Positions 1-9,578 of a stretch of DNA of 64,000 bases are shown here, in pieces (position 1 is the first letter of the stretch; each line of letters opens with the position of its first letter). A model generated the notes under the pieces. That model had not been told where the DNA came from, did no database searches, and was given only the letters and a program-made list of their open reading frames with translations. The position numbers and the translations under genes are program-made. The stretch is from Neptunicoccus cionae (lineage in GTDB: Bacteria; Pseudomonadota; Alphaproteobacteria; Rhodobacterales; Rhodobacteraceae), in contig NZ_BMKA01000003.1 in NCBI RefSeq assembly GCF_014643735.1, positions 186,001 through 250,000 of the forward strand, read 5' to 3'.

Positions 1-1945
1 CGCGGTTGTCAGGCTCTCCCACTTTGCGCGAAGGTGAGCGGTCGTTGTCGAGAATACCTTGCGTCGCCGCATCCACAGCTTCGCCCAGAACACGCGCTTT
101 GGCATTGCCCCGTGCATCCGCAAGGAAGGTCAGGCTTTCGCCCAAGGCACAGAATTCGCCCAGAGAATCCCAGCGCAGGTGGTTTTCTTCCATCAACTGC
201 TGAACGTGTTTCGGGGCGGACCCGCCAGCACCTGTTTCAAACAGACCGCCGCCGTTCATCAACTTGACGATGGACAACATCTTGGCCGACGTCGCCAGTT
301 CTAAAATCGGGAACAGGTCTGTCAGGTAATCCCGCAGCACGTTACCGGTGATGGCAATGGTGTTTTCGCCTTTGGTGATGGTTTCAAGGCTGGCACGGGT
401 GGCTTCGCGCGGGGCCATGATCTCAAACTTGTCGGCAACGCCTTTGGTTTCAAGGATCGGCTTCACATAGGCGATCAGTTCGGCGTCATGGGCGCGGTCC
501 GCGTCAAGCCAGAAGATCGCGCGGCAACCTTCGGCCTTTTGACGGTCAATCGCGAGGTTCACCCAGTCTTCGATCGGGGCTTTGCGCGCAGAGGCAGAAC
601 GCCAGATGTCACCAGCTTCAACCTTGTGGCTGTGCAGAACGGTACCATCGTCGAGGATCATCTTCACTGTGCCTGCTTCGGACAGTTCGAATGTGGTCGG
701 GTGGGAGCCGTACTCTTCCGCCTTTTGCGCCATCAGGCCGATGTTCTGAACCGTACCAGCCGTGGCAGGGTTCAGTTTGCCGTTGGCTTTGAAGAACTTG
801 ATCGATTCATCGTAAACCGGCGCGTAAGAATTGTCAGGGATCACGCAGTTTGCATCGGATTCCTGCCCATCTGGCCCCCAACCTTTACCACCCGCACGGA
901 TCAGCGCAGGCATGGAGGCGTCGATGATCACATCGGACGGCACGTGCAGGTTGGTGATGCCTTTGTCGGAATCAACCATGTACATTGGTGGGCGGGAGTC
1001 CATGCAGGCTTTGATGTCGGCCATGATCTCGTCATTGCCAGCAACATTCGCCATCAATGCACCCAGACCGGAGTTCGGGTTCACACCCAGTTCTTTCAGG
1101 GCTTCGCCGTGCTTTTCAAACACCGGCGCAAGGTAGGCTTTTACAGCATGGCCAAAGATGATCGGGTCAGAGACCTTCATCATGGTGGCTTTCATGTGAA
1201 GCGAGAACAGCGTGCCTTCGGCTTTGGTCTTCTCGATCTCATCCGCCAGAAACGCATCCAGTGCAGCCGCGCTCATGTATGTGGCGTCAACCACGGTGCC
1301 AGCCGGATAGGACAGACCGTCCTTCAGAACAGTTTCGCCATTTGCGGTTTCCAGAACGATCTTCGCGCCTGTTTCCTTGTCAAGAGTAGCCGAAACTTCG
1401 TTAGAGAAGAAATCACCGCCCGACATGGACGCAACGCGGGTCTTGCTGTCTGCGGTCCATTCACCCATGCGGTGGGGGTTGTTCTGGGCAAAGCTTTTCA
1501 CCGCTTTGGCCGCACGACGGTCAGAGTTGCCTTCGCGCAGGACAGGGTTCACAGCCGAGCCTTTCAGCGTGTCATATTTTGCGCGAATTTCCTTTTCCGC
1601 GTCGCTGGAAGGCGTTTCTGGATAATCTGGCAGCGCGTACCCTTGTGTCTGAAGCTCTTTCACGGCGGCAACCAGTTGTGGTACCGAAGCCGAGATATTT
1701 GGCAGTTTGATGACATTGGCTTCTGCGGTCTTCACCAGACGGCCCAGCTCTGCGAGATCATCGGACTGGCGTTGGTCCTCTTTCAGATGCTCGGGGAAAG
1801 TTGCCAGAATGCGCCCGGCAAGGCTGATGTCCTTTGTGCCAACGGAAACACCTGCGGCCGCGGCGAATTTCTGGATGATCGGCAGGAAGGATGCGGAAGC
1901 CAGTTCCGGCGCTTCATCCACTTTGGTGTAGATAATATCTGACAT
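1..1945 (-). CDS. icd: NADP-dependent isocitrate dehydrogenase, monomeric type (3' end outside window)
   Basis: Oxidatively decarboxylates isocitrate to 2-oxoglutarate with NADP+ in the TCA cycle, in the cytoplasm. The reverse strand translates from [17 protein letters not shown] through about 648 residues to the left edge; the monomeric family is about 740 residues, so roughly the last 90 are missing. Recognisable segments of the monomeric (not the dimeric Icd) family include [14 protein letters not shown], the [11 protein letters not shown] region, [22 protein letters not shown] and [20 protein letters not shown]. The ATG at 1945 is preceded by an AGAGG ribosome binding site. A long open frame on the plus strand here (488-1942) is its antisense shadow. 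The assignment is firm. Confidence 0.95.
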   Translation of the reverse strand, partial: MSDIIYTKVDEAPELASASFLPIIQKFAAAAGVSVGTKDISLAGRILATFPEHLKEDQRQSDDLAELGRLVKTAEANVIKLPNISASVPQLVAAVKELQTQGYALPDYPETPSSDAEKEIRAKYDTLKGSAVNPVLREGNSDRRAAKAVKSFAQNNPHRMGEWTADSKTRVASMSGGDFFSNEVSATLDKETGAKIVLETANGETVLKDGLSYPAGTVVDATYMSAAALDAFLADEIEKTKAEGTLFSLHMKATMMKVSDPIIFGHAVKAYLAPVFEKHGEALKELGVNPNSGLGALMANVAGNDEIMADIKACMDSRPPMYMVDSDKGITNLHVPSDVIIDASMPALIRAGGKGWGPDGQESDANCVIPDNSYAPVYDESIKFFKANGKLNPATAGTVQNIGLMAQKAEEYGSHPTTFELSEAGTVKMILDDGTVLHSHKVEAGDIWRSASARKAPIEDWVNLAIDRQKAEGCRAIFWLDADRAHDAELIAYVKPILETKGVADKFEIMAPREATRASLETITKGENTIAITGNVLRDYLTDLFPILELATSAKMLSIVKLMNGGGLFETGAGGSAPKHVQQLMEENHLRWDSLGEFCALGESLTFLADARGNAKARVLGEAVDAATQGILDNDRSPSRKVGEPDNR

Positions 1946-2191
1946 GGGAAACCTCTCGAATGTTGCTCGCTGCCTCATAACGGATAGATCCGGTGAAGTC
2001 GATAGTATACCGTTGCATACAGAGCGAAAACTTGCGGAACAGGAAAATTGTCTCATTAAACGAGTGGTGAACCTGTCTTTTCCGATGTTAAAGCAACGAG
2101 ACGCAGATGTTTTTAATCCGCCCCCTTGCACCCCGCTGGCGGGGGCACTACCTCAAGCGGAAATGCCGGAATAACACGAGTGGGATAAGCC
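1946..2191. promoter_or_regulatory. Divergent intergenic region between icd and the antiporter
   Basis: About 246 bases separate two divergently read genes, so promoters for both should lie here. I see no convincing -35/-10 pair, no RNA gene and no strong inverted repeat. The stretch just before the antiporter is C-rich. An open frame that runs through part of this region is not supported by a ribosome binding site or a recognisable product. Confidence 0.4.
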
Positions 2192-3148
2192 TTGGGCCAA
2201 TCAATGATTTTTTTGCTGGCGGCTCTCCCTCTGTGCCTCGCCATTGTGGTGGTATCCGCCGGATTTTTCGTTAAAGGCGCAGTCTCTATTGCACACCGCC
2301 TGTCTGTGCCGGAGTTTCTGGTCGGCTCGGTGATCGTAGCCATCGGCACATCCGCCCCCGAAGTTGCAATTAACGTGTCTGCGGTGCTGGAAGGTGCCGG
2401 GGATATTGTGATTTCCAACATTGTTGGATCCAATATTGTGAACATCGGTCTGGGTGTCGGTCTTGCGGGCTTCATGCTGAGCTTTGATCGGGCGCGACCC
2501 GAATATATGAAGAGCATTCTGGTTGGCCTGCTTGGCACGGTTGCCTTGCTCGCCAACACGATCCTCACCAGCAACGGCATGGTGTCTTCCCACTTTGGCC
2601 TTTTGTACTCTGCGCTGATCCTGATCATTTTCGCCTATTACATGTACAGTTCCATCAAGAACGCAGATGGTTCGGACGATGAGGAAATCGACGCGGGCGC
2701 CCCGCTTTGGCTCGCCCTGATCTTTGTGGTTGGCGGCGCGATTGCTATGGCTTTCTTTTCGGATATGGCCGTCCATTTCGCGGTGTCCCTGTCCAAAAGT
2801 ATGGGCATTTCCGAAGCTGTTATCGGCGCGACAGTTATTGCCGCAGGTGGCAGCCTGCCGGAAGTCTCCTCGTGCATTGCAGCAGCGCGGATCAAGCGTC
2901 CAAATCTGATTCTGGGCAATGTTGCTGGCAGCCAGATTTTCAATATTCTCGGCATACTTGGCCTGTCCGGCCTGATCCGCCCGTTTGACTATTCAACGGT
3001 GCTTTGGGTGGACATCGCGATCCTTGCGGCAATGACCGTGTTCCTACTAGCCTGCATTCGCTACTTCGCATTGCGCCGCTTTATTGGCACGTTGCTGTTC
3101 GGGTCATACGCCTGCTACGCTGGTTACCTGATCTATATTTCCACCTGA
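2192..3148 (+). CDS. CaCA-family calcium/sodium antiporter (YrbG type)
   Basis: Inner-membrane cation/Ca2+ exchanger of 318 residues with ten or so hydrophobic segments. Two inverted alpha-repeat motifs are visible: GSVIVAIGTSAPEVAINVSA followed by NIVGSNIVNIGLGVG near residues 45-90, and GATVIAAGGSLPEVSS followed by GNVAGSQIFNILGILG near 210-255. They carry the acidic residue and the GS(N/Q) helices that form the ion site. The loop between the halves is acidic (SDDEEID). The frame opens with a TTG at 2192; an in-frame ATG at 2204 would drop four residues and cannot be excluded, as neither start has a strong ribosome binding site. Exact ion selectivity cannot be told from sequence. Confidence 0.88.
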   Translation: MGQSMIFLLAALPLCLAIVVVSAGFFVKGAVSIAHRLSVPEFLVGSVIVAIGTSAPEVAINVSAVLEGAGDIVISNIVGSNIVNIGLGVGLAGFMLSFDRARPEYMKSILVGLLGTVALLANTILTSNGMVSSHFGLLYSALILIIFAYYMYSSIKNADGSDDEEIDAGAPLWLALIFVVGGAIAMAFFSDMAVHFAVSLSKSMGISEAVIGATVIAAGGSLPEVSSCIAAARIKRPNLILGNVAGSQIFNILGILGLSGLIRPFDYSTVLWVDIAILAAMTVFLLACIRYFALRRFIGTLLFGSYACYAGYLIYIST

Positions 3149-3355
3149 CAATAAGGGGGCGCGGTTCAGCAGATCGGGGATCATCTGCGAGCCATAACTT
3201 TAGGCCGGATTTGCGTATTCTGTGCCAACATCTAATGGTGTGTTTCACCTGCAACTACCAAGACTGAAATAGCCGCATCACTAACTTCAGTTCGCCGCAG
3301 TTGCGCCACTATTGTTTATCATAGTGTGCAAAAATACCGCCAAGAAAGACATTAT

Positions 3356-4930
3356 ATGTTAACCGTCCTCCATTCAGTACATTCCGAACACGACATCGCG
3401 CTAGTGCTCCTTGCGGCTCTGTTATGCACCTTTGGCAGTTGGGTCGTGTCCAGCTTGTACCGACACGCCTTGCGTCGCCCGAACACGCAGGCTGTGATCT
3501 GGTATTTTGTGGCGGCTGTCACGTCGGGCATCGCGATTTGGTGCACACATTTCATCGCTATCCTCGCGTATCAACCCAATGCGCCCGTCAGTTTTAATTT
3601 AAATCTGACCTTCGCCTCTCTGATGATCGCAATTCTTGGCTGCACGATCGGCATCATGACCGCGGGCATGTTTAAAACCAAGCTTACCACAGTCATTGGC
3701 GGTACCATATTCGGGCTGTCCGTGTCTGCTATGCACTACACGGGAATGGTCGCCTATCGGGTCGACGGGATTGTCACTTGGGACAAGACCTATCTGGTCG
3801 CATCCGTAATCCTCGCGGTGTTGCTGTCTACTTTGGCCCTGTTCTTGGGCGGCAAACGGAGAAACCGCTCGACTGCGGGAATGACAATTGCGCTAAGTCT
3901 TGGAATCATTGCACTGCATTTCACTGGCGTGGCTGCGTTCAATGTGATCCCGTTCGAATTTTCAGCGGGCTTCTCTAATCCGGACGAGTTCAAACTGATC
4001 GCTTTTGTCATCGCCGGAACAGCAAGCATGATCGTTCTTGGGGGGCTCTTTACCTACTACGTTGAGAATCGCACCCGAATGGAGAGCATTGAAGAGCTGC
4101 GCAAAGCACGGGACGAAGCCGAAAGCGCAAGCCGTGCAAAATCCGAATTCATGAGCGTGCTCAGCCATGAGCTGCGCACCCCCCTGACAATCATCATCGG
4201 CTACGCCGGTTTCCTGTCGGTTCTTAAAGATAAAACCACAAGCAAACTGAAGCCTGGTGAACCGATAACTGAAACCCACTTCAATACTGTTGGTGATCAG
4301 GCGCAGCAGTACGGCGAACGGGTCAAGGTCGCAGGTAAACATCTTTTAACTATCATCAACGAAATCCTCGATTACACCAGCATTGAGCTGAACGACATTA
4401 CGTTAGCTAAAACCGCATTCGATCCACGCGAAGTGCTGGTCGAGGTTCAAGACCAGTTTAAAGGCCTTGCTGGCGAGAAGAACACCATGTTGGAAATTGA
4501 ATGCGATGAAATGACTGTGATGGCTGACCGCAGCCGGTGCCAGCAAATCCTGATCAACCTGATCGGCAACGCGCTGAAATTTTCCCAAGCCTCGAAAATC
4601 TCTGTCCGTGCGAAACTGCAAGGCAAGGGTTTCCGGTTTGAAGTGGAAGACAACGGGCGTGGTATTCCACAGAAGGATCTAGAACTGATCTTTCAGGCCT
4701 TCACGCAGCTTGAAGACTCGGACAATCGCAAAGAAGGCGGCACAGGACTCGGCCTTTCGATCAGCAAAAAACTATCCGTTGCCCACGGCGGCGAAATCAA
4801 CGTCGAGAGCAAAGTTGGCTCTGGAACGAAATTTTCCGTCGTCATTCCCGATAGCCTCGTGACGGAGAAAGTTGAAACGCGGAACGTCAGGGCGGACTAC
4901 AAAGAGAGAAACATCACCCTTGCAGCGTAG
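3356..4930 (+). CDS. MHYT-domain membrane sensor histidine kinase
   Basis: A 524-residue sensor kinase. The N-terminal half is an MHYT sensor: seven hydrophobic segments with signature histidines near residues 65 (CTHF), 127 (MHYTGM) and 188 (LHFTGV), a pattern proposed to bind copper and sense a diatomic gas or redox state. A short linker leads to the HisKA domain (SHELRTPL, phospho-acceptor His271), followed by the HATPase_c domain with the N box (NLIGNALKFS), G1 (DNGRGIP) and G2 (GGTGLGLSISKKL). I place the start at the ATG at 3356, which has an AGAAAG ribosome binding site; an upstream in-frame GTG at 3326 has none. No receiver domain and no adjacent response regulator is present, so the partner is elsewhere. 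Confidence 0.88.
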   Translation: MLTVLHSVHSEHDIALVLLAALLCTFGSWVVSSLYRHALRRPNTQAVIWYFVAAVTSGIAIWCTHFIAILAYQPNAPVSFNLNLTFASLMIAILGCTIGIMTAGMFKTKLTTVIGGTIFGLSVSAMHYTGMVAYRVDGIVTWDKTYLVASVILAVLLSTLALFLGGKRRNRSTAGMTIALSLGIIALHFTGVAAFNVIPFEFSAGFSNPDEFKLIAFVIAGTASMIVLGGLFTYYVENRTRMESIEELRKARDEAESASRAKSEFMSVLSHELRTPLTIIIGYAGFLSVLKDKTTSKLKPGEPITETHFNTVGDQAQQYGERVKVAGKHLLTIINEILDYTSIELNDITLAKTAFDPREVLVEVQDQFKGLAGEKNTMLEIECDEMTVMADRSRCQQILINLIGNALKFSQASKISVRAKLQGKGFRFEVEDNGRGIPQKDLELIFQAFTQLEDSDNRKEGGTGLGLSISKKLSVAHGGEINVESKVGSGTKFSVVIPDSLVTEKVETRNVRADYKERNITLAA

Positions 4931-4998
4931 CCAAGGCGCTGTCGAACTCCCCTACTCCTTTCCCGTCAAAAATGGCGGTAAGCCGCGTTACACAAAAG

Positions 4999-5022
4999 AA
5001 AAGCGCCCTAGGGCGCTTTTTT
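4999..5022. terminator. Bidirectional intrinsic terminator between the sensor kinase and DUF815 gene
   Basis: A perfect palindrome, AAAAGCGCCCTAGGGCGCTTTT, lies between two convergent genes. It has A-runs on one side and a T-run (six T) on the other, so it can end transcription in both directions. It sits about 70 bases past the kinase stop and about 70 past the DUF815 stop. Confidence 0.8.
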
Positions 5023-5093
5023 GTTTCCACCAGAAATCGAAGGTTTTGCCGTGCTGTATAAGGTCTTTCCTAGCAAGTGAAGCGTGACAAGCT

Positions 5094-5939
5094 TCAGCTT
5101 AGTTGCAAGCCGCGCCGTGCGGCCAGATCGACAACATATTGCCATGCCACCCGCCCCGAACGGTTTCCACGGGTTTGTTGCCATTCTATTGCCTCGGCGC
5201 GCAAATCCTCATCCGTAATCTTGATCCCGTATTCGTCACAATAGCCGCGGATCATCGCGAGGTACTGGTCCTGATCGCAAGGGTGAAAGCCCAGCCACAG
5301 GCCGAAACGGTCTGACAGAGACACTTTTTCCTCAACCGCCTCAGACGGATTGATCGCGGTGGAACGCTCGTTTTCGATCATGTCGCGGGGCATCAAGTGG
5401 CGCCGGTTAGATGTGGCATAAAACGCCACGTTCTCGGGCCGCCCCTCGATCCCGCCGTCCAAAACTGCTTTCAGCGATTTGTAGTGTGCGTCATCGTGGC
5501 CAAAGCTCAGATCATCACAGAACAGCAAGAACCGTTCGGACGCAGCGCGCAATACGTTCAGCAACCGGCCAATTGACGGCAGGTCCTCGCGTTGAACTTC
5601 GACCAGCTTCAGACCACCAACCTGACGGTTCGCTTCGGCATGAGCGGCTTTCACCAATGATGATTTACCCATGCCTCGCGCGCCCCACAAAAGGACGTTA
5701 TTGGCAGGCAGACCACGCGCGAATTGCACCGTGTTCTCCATCAGAATATCGCGGGACCGGTCGATCCCGACCAGCAGACCGATATCAACGCGGTTCACCT
5801 GCGCAACCGGTTCCAGCCGGTCTGGTCCAACGTGCCAGACAAAGGCATCGGTCTGTGTGAAATCCGGTGCCGGCATCGGGCGCGGGCTGATCCGCTCCAG
5901 TGCTTCGGCAATGCGGGTCAGCGCGTCTAGCTCACTCAT
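5094..5939 (-). CDS. DUF815 family ATP-binding protein
   Basis: A 281-residue predicted P-loop ATPase of the DUF815 family, cytoplasmic, function unknown. The Walker A motif is LLWGARGMGKSSL near residue 90 and a Walker B-like segment is FLLFCDDLSFG near 140. Later come ATSNRRHL (sensor-like) and SDRFGLWLGFHP, both typical of the family. It begins 3 bases after the tatC stop in the same direction, so it is almost certainly co-transcribed with tatABC, but there is no known link to Tat export. The ATG at 5939 follows directly on the tatC end. Confidence 0.85.
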   Translation of the reverse strand: MSELDALTRIAEALERISPRPMPAPDFTQTDAFVWHVGPDRLEPVAQVNRVDIGLLVGIDRSRDILMENTVQFARGLPANNVLLWGARGMGKSSLVKAAHAEANRQVGGLKLVEVQREDLPSIGRLLNVLRAASERFLLFCDDLSFGHDDAHYKSLKAVLDGGIEGRPENVAFYATSNRRHLMPRDMIENERSTAINPSEAVEEKVSLSDRFGLWLGFHPCDQDQYLAMIRGYCDEYGIKITDEDLRAEAIEWQQTRGNRSGRVAWQYVVDLAARRGLQLS

Positions 5940-5942
5940 CGT

Positions 5943-6824
5943 TTATTCCATGTCTTCGGGGTGTTTTTCCATTTCGCCATCACCAGCTAGTTCATCCTCG
6001 CGCAGGCGTTCTTCCTGTTTGCGTTCGACCATAATGACCAGCCAGATCGAAATCTCATAGAGCATATAGACCACGACAAAGAGGATCATCTGGGTGATCA
6101 CATCCGGCGGCGTCACAACCGCTGCCAGCACAAGAATGCCAACAACCGCGTATTTGCGCACGGAACGCAGACCTGCGGAACTGACCAGACCAGCCATCCC
6201 CATCAGGGTCAACAATACCGGAAGCTGGAAACAAATGCCAAAGGCAAAGATAAATTTCAGCGTAATATCAAGGCTTTCCTTGATCGACGGCAGGATGACA
6301 GTTTTGATTTGGGACGGATCTTGCGCCATGACATCCGCATCGTCCCCCGCCACTGCATCCGCAAGGGCGGGAATAATATCAGCGAAGCCGACGAAGAACC
6401 GCATGGCCAGCGGGGTTACAATGTAATGGGCAAAGGCCGCGCCCAGCAGAAACAACATTGGAGAGGCGACCATAAAGGGCAAAAACGCGCCCTTCTCGTT
6501 CTTGTAAAGTCCGGGCGCCACAAACCGCCAAAGCTGGTAGCCCACCACTGGAAAGGCCAACATAAAGCCGCCAAGAAAGGAGATGCGGAAGAAGGCAAAG
6601 AACTTTTCCTGCGGCGAGGTGAAAATCAGCGTCGGGTCCTGACCGTATTCAATCAGGATCTTCGCCAGAGGCCGCACCAGAAAATCCAGCAGCGGATCGG
6701 CAAAATAAAAGGTGATCATCACGCCAGCCAACAACGCATAAACGCAGTAGATCAGCCGGTTGCGCAACTCTGCCAGATGCTCGATCAGAGGGGCCGAGCT
6801 GTCTTCGATTTCATCCGTGCTCAT
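5943..6824 (-). CDS. tatC: Sec-independent protein translocase subunit TatC
   Basis: The polytopic inner-membrane core of the Tat system, which recognises twin-arginine signal peptides and moves folded proteins into the periplasm. It has 293 residues with six predicted membrane helices. The N-terminal signature (LIEHLAELRNRLIYC) and the periplasmic segment with FTSPQEKFFAFFRISFLGG are characteristic. The region around residues 155-180 is enlarged and acidic (AVAGDDADVMAQDPSQ), a small insertion relative to E. coli. The start overlaps the tatB stop by 4 bases (ATGA), implying translational coupling. The C-terminal tail is highly charged. Confidence 0.96.
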   Translation of the reverse strand: MSTDEIEDSSAPLIEHLAELRNRLIYCVYALLAGVMITFYFADPLLDFLVRPLAKILIEYGQDPTLIFTSPQEKFFAFFRISFLGGFMLAFPVVGYQLWRFVAPGLYKNEKGAFLPFMVASPMLFLLGAAFAHYIVTPLAMRFFVGFADIIPALADAVAGDDADVMAQDPSQIKTVILPSIKESLDITLKFIFAFGICFQLPVLLTLMGMAGLVSSAGLRSVRKYAVVGILVLAAVVTPPDVITQMILFVVVYMLYEISIWLVIMVERKQEERLREDELAGDGEMEKHPEDME

Positions 6825-7516
6825 GATTTGGTCTCAGCCGCCTTGCTGGGTTTCTTGGCCGCGGTCTTTTTCGCCGCAGCAGGTTTTTTCGCCGGTGTTT
6901 TTGATGCGCTGGTCTTGGCCGCCGCTTTCGCAGGTGCCTTGGCAGCCGCCGGTTTCTTGGCCGCCGGCTTCTTAGCAACAGCAGGCTTTTTTGCTGCAGG
7001 TTTCTTTGCCGCGGACTTCTTCGCTGCGGGTTTCTTCGCTTCAGCAGGTCTCTTGGCCGCCGCCTTTTTCGCAGGCGCTTTCACCTTAGCCGGTACAGCC
7101 GATTGAACCGTCTCCTCAACGACTTCGGAATTCTCCACCTCGGGCACCGCTTCTGGCAGCCATTTGGTTGCCGCCTTGTTCGCTTCAGCCACAGCCGCCT
7201 CACGGCGCGCTTTTTCGGCAGCAGCATCTACTTTTTCAGGCTCGAAATTCTTCTGATAGTCCTGAAAAGACTTAGTCGCATCATCCAGACCAAGGTTTTT
7301 CATAGAAGTGACGCTTTTAAGATCAGAGGCGATTTCATTCACCCCTGTGCCATCCGCCGCTTGTTCCATAGCGCGCTGGAAGTCACGGGCCATGCCCCGC
7401 GCCTTGCCCACAAACTGTCCCACTTTGCGGAACATTTGCGGCAGATCTTTTGGCCCGACCACAATCAGCGCAACCACGCCGATCACGATCATTTCAGCCA
7501 TGCCAATATCAAACAT
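6821..7516 (-). CDS. tatB: Tat translocase subunit TatB with a long lysine/alanine/proline tail
   Basis: Single-span Tat receptor component that works with TatC. The family core is seen in residues 1-60: a short N-tail, one membrane helix (MIVIGVVALIVVGPKDLP) and an amphipathic helix (RKVGQFVGKARGMARDFQRA). After a helical linker, the last 85 or so residues (about 144-231) are almost entirely K, A and P in AAKKP-like repeats that resemble histone H1 tails. The total of 231 residues is longer than the usual 100-200. The ATG overlaps nothing upstream; tatA ends 19 bases before it. Confidence 0.92.
   Translation of the reverse strand: MFDIGMAEMIVIGVVALIVVGPKDLPQMFRKVGQFVGKARGMARDFQRAMEQAADGTGVNEIASDLKSVTSMKNLGLDDATKSFQDYQKNFEPEKVDAAAEKARREAAVAEANKAATKWLPEAVPEVENSEVVEETVQSAVPAKVKAPAKKAAAKRPAEAKKPAAKKSAAKKPAAKKPAVAKKPAAKKPAAAKAPAKAAAKTSASKTPAKKPAAAKKTAAKKPSKAAETKS
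6824..7087 (-). repeat. AAKKP-type repeat encoding the TatB C-terminal tail
   Basis: Degenerate short repeats rich in GCC/GCA/AAG/AAA/CCG codons translate as alternating KKPAA / AKKPA units over about 85 codons. The DNA is correspondingly low in complexity and is a likely place for length variation between strains. Confidence 0.75.
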
Positions 7517-7534
7517 GCAGGCGCTCCGCGCTTC

Positions 7535-7768
7535 TTAGACTGAAGTTTTGTCTTTTTCCGGTGTCACGTCTTTGGCGTCTTCGGAAGAGGCTGATTCCAG
7601 CTCGTCTTTGCCTTCGGCCACGCCCTTTTTGAACGATGTGATGCCTTTGCCCACTTCGCCCATCAGGTTGGAAATCTTGCCGCGCCCGAACAGGACCAGC
7701 ACGACAACGGCGATCAGAAGGAGGCCGGGAAGGCCGATGTTTTGAATAAACATTGGTGTAGGTAGCAT
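7535..7768 (-). CDS. tatA: Twin-arginine translocase subunit TatA
   Basis: Pore-forming subunit of the Tat system; 77 residues from the ATG at 7768, within the family's usual length. It shows an N-terminal membrane helix ([21 protein letters not shown]), the conserved FGRGKI hinge and an amphipathic helix ([20 protein letters not shown]), then an acidic tail. I chose 7768 because GGAGA lies about seven bases upstream; the open frame runs further upstream but without family similarity, and the internal ATG at 7753 has no ribosome binding site. First gene of tatABC-DUF815. Confidence 0.93.
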   Translation of the reverse strand: MLPTPMFIQNIGLPGLLLIAVVVLVLFGRGKISNLMGEVGKGITSFKKGVAEGKDELESASSEDAKDVTPEKDKTSV

Positions 7769-7894
7769 TTTATGTCTCCGAGTGCGGCGCAATATCTGTG
7801 CGCCAGTGCAGTACGAAACACATCTATGGGGATTCACCAGCTGTTTCAAACCCCCAATCCCCCCCGATCACGCAGAATTTCCCCAAATCTTCTA

Positions 7895-8266
7895 TCAGAT
7901 CGCGCCACTTTCCGGCACAGCCACCGGAAAATTGCTTTCAGGGCTCGTCCGTTTCAGTCGCCTGCCCTGTGATCCCCCTCGCCGCGCAAGCCGTTTGCGG
8001 ATCGCGATACTACCAAGAAATATCCACACGATCTGGATCATAGCCGACGCAAGATTGAAGTTCTGGCTGAGGCTGATCAGCACAAGTGTCGCGGCCAGTG
8101 TGTTCAACGAAAAGAAAAGCACTCCCCGACTGTCGATCCTCTGGAAGGTCACAAGGGTGTAGTTGGTCATATACAGCATGAAGCCCGCAACCCCGATACC
8201 GTTACAAATCAGAGAGACAGCAGACATGCTGCGGAAAAATTCGGGCAGGATGAAATCTTCTGACAT
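7895..8266 (-). CDS. Small membrane protein, CBU_0592-like
   Basis: Predicted 123-residue inner-membrane protein with three hydrophobic segments. The pattern NGIGVAGFMLYMTNY, then FFSLNTLAATLVLISL, then FNLASAMIQIVWIFLGSIAI resembles the small CBU_0592-type membrane family, whose function is unknown. A basic tail (RKRLARRGG) follows the last helix. The start is uncertain: the ATG at 8266 has GGGGA at good spacing, but an in-frame ATG at 8284 also has a usable AAGGG. It lies upstream of tatA in the same direction, 126 bases away, so it may or may not share a transcript. Confidence 0.6.
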   Translation of the reverse strand: MSEDFILPEFFRSMSAVSLICNGIGVAGFMLYMTNYTLVTFQRIDSRGVLFFSLNTLAATLVLISLSQNFNLASAMIQIVWIFLGSIAIRKRLARRGGSQGRRLKRTSPESNFPVAVPESGAI

Positions 8267-8416
8267 GACGGTCCCCAAAGGCATGTGGATACCCTTGCGT
8301 AAACCTGTGCAATGCCGCCAAACAGTGAAAAAAATCACTATCCTGAACGCTTTCACGAAAACGCCCACGGCATGGCGCATTTTTCACGACAGACTCACAG
8401 CCGATTCACATCGGGC

Positions 8417-9502
8417 TTAGTTTTTCGGGAAAACGAAGCACCGGTCACGCCGCATCGACAGCCACAATGGCCTGCCCTTTTCCGGAAGAAACACACCGGG
8501 AACCGTTACCTGCAACTGCGATCCGTCATAATCCATCGTAAATTCCACCAACGAATAATGCCCCAGATACCGTGCACGGCTGACGATACCGCGCGCAGGC
8601 GTGCCTTCCTTGGTGGTCGGGTTGGGGCCACGCCCGTCCCGATCAAAATCAAGCCGCAGATGTTGAGGGCGGATAATAATTTCAACTTCGTCACCGTCCT
8701 GACTTCCAGGCACCAGAAACTGCCCAAAAGGCGTTTCCGTCAGGGCGTTTTTCACCACCCCCGGCACAACATTAACGTCAGAGAAGAAAGCAGCCGCCGC
8801 CTTATCCACGGGGGCGTTATAGATGTTATATGGCGCGCCCATCTGCACGACTTGCCCGCCCCGCATCAAAGCAATCTTATCGGCCATGCGCATCGCCTCA
8901 ACCGGTTCGTGGGTGACCAGCAAAACCGCCGAACCTTCGTCTTTGAGGAGTTCCAACGTAGCATCGCGCACATCATCGCGCAGCCGGTCATCAAGCCCCG
9001 AAAACGGCTCGTCCATAAGCAGAACACGAGGTTTAGGGGCAAGCGCACGGGCCAGTGCGACTCGCTGCTGTTCACCGCCCGACAGTTCATGCGGATATTT
9101 CCGGTTATAACCCGAAAGATCAACGCGCTCTAGCAAGTCATTGATGCGGCGCTCTTTTTCGGCCTTAGAGCCGCGCAGACCAAAGCCTACATTGCCAGCA
9201 ACATCCAGATGGGGAAACAGCGCAAAGTCCTGAAACATCAACCCGATAGAGCGATGCTCGGGTTCTTGATGATGCAGGTCGTCAGACACCACCGCCCCGT
9301 CAATCAATACCGTGCCACCACTTTGCCGGTCCACCCCTGCAGCAATGCGCAACGTGGTGGATTTTCCGCATCCAGACGGGCCAAGTAAGCAAATCACCTC
9401 CCCAGCATCAAGTGTCAGAGACACATCTGCGACGGCCTTCTGACCGCCGAACCGGCGCGTGATATTCTGTAATTCCAGACGAGGGGGATCTTGGACGGCC
9501 AA
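8417..9502 (-). CDS. ABC transporter ATP-binding protein (iron/polyamine import type)
   Basis: A 361-residue ATPase of the CUT1/FbpC/PotA-like group that powers a binding-protein-dependent importer at the inner membrane. It has Walker A (LLGPSGCGKSTT), Q-loop (GLMFQDFALFPH), signature (LSGGEQQRVALARALA), Walker B (VLLMDEPFSGLD) and H-loop (LLVTHEP), then a C-terminal TOBE-like regulatory region (IIRPQHLRL ... VSRARYLGHYSLVEF). The PEHRSIGLMFQD wording is closest to ferric-ion FbpC proteins as I know them, but the substrate is a guess. No permease or binding protein lies nearby, so it is an orphan here. The start is a TTG supported by a GGAG six bases upstream. Confidence 0.82.
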   Translation of the reverse strand: MAVQDPPRLELQNITRRFGGQKAVADVSLTLDAGEVICLLGPSGCGKSTTLRIAAGVDRQSGGTVLIDGAVVSDDLHHQEPEHRSIGLMFQDFALFPHLDVAGNVGFGLRGSKAEKERRINDLLERVDLSGYNRKYPHELSGGEQQRVALARALAPKPRVLLMDEPFSGLDDRLRDDVRDATLELLKDEGSAVLLVTHEPVEAMRMADKIALMRGGQVVQMGAPYNIYNAPVDKAAAAFFSDVNVVPGVVKNALTETPFGQFLVPGSQDGDEVEIIIRPQHLRLDFDRDGRGPNPTTKEGTPARGIVSRARYLGHYSLVEFTMDYDGSQLQVTVPGVFLPEKGRPLWLSMRRDRCFVFPKN

Positions 9503-9578
9503 AGGGCACTCCGCTGTGATTAACCACTGAATTTTGTCAGATAACAGCGCAAGGCGCTTACAGCAAGGCCACTTTGGG

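Noticed and set aside
488-1942. A 484-codon open frame on the plus strand
   Set aside because: It lies antisense to isocitrate dehydrogenase, has no recognisable product and is His/Arg-rich as expected of a shadow frame in GC-rich DNA.
3169-3188. GCAGAT / ATCTGC hairpin after the antiporter gene as a terminator
   Set aside because: Only 6 bp, no T-run follows. Not enough to call.
6824-7087. Short repeats as a possible CRISPR-like array
   Set aside because: The units are in-frame AAKKP codon repeats of TatB, without unique spacers.
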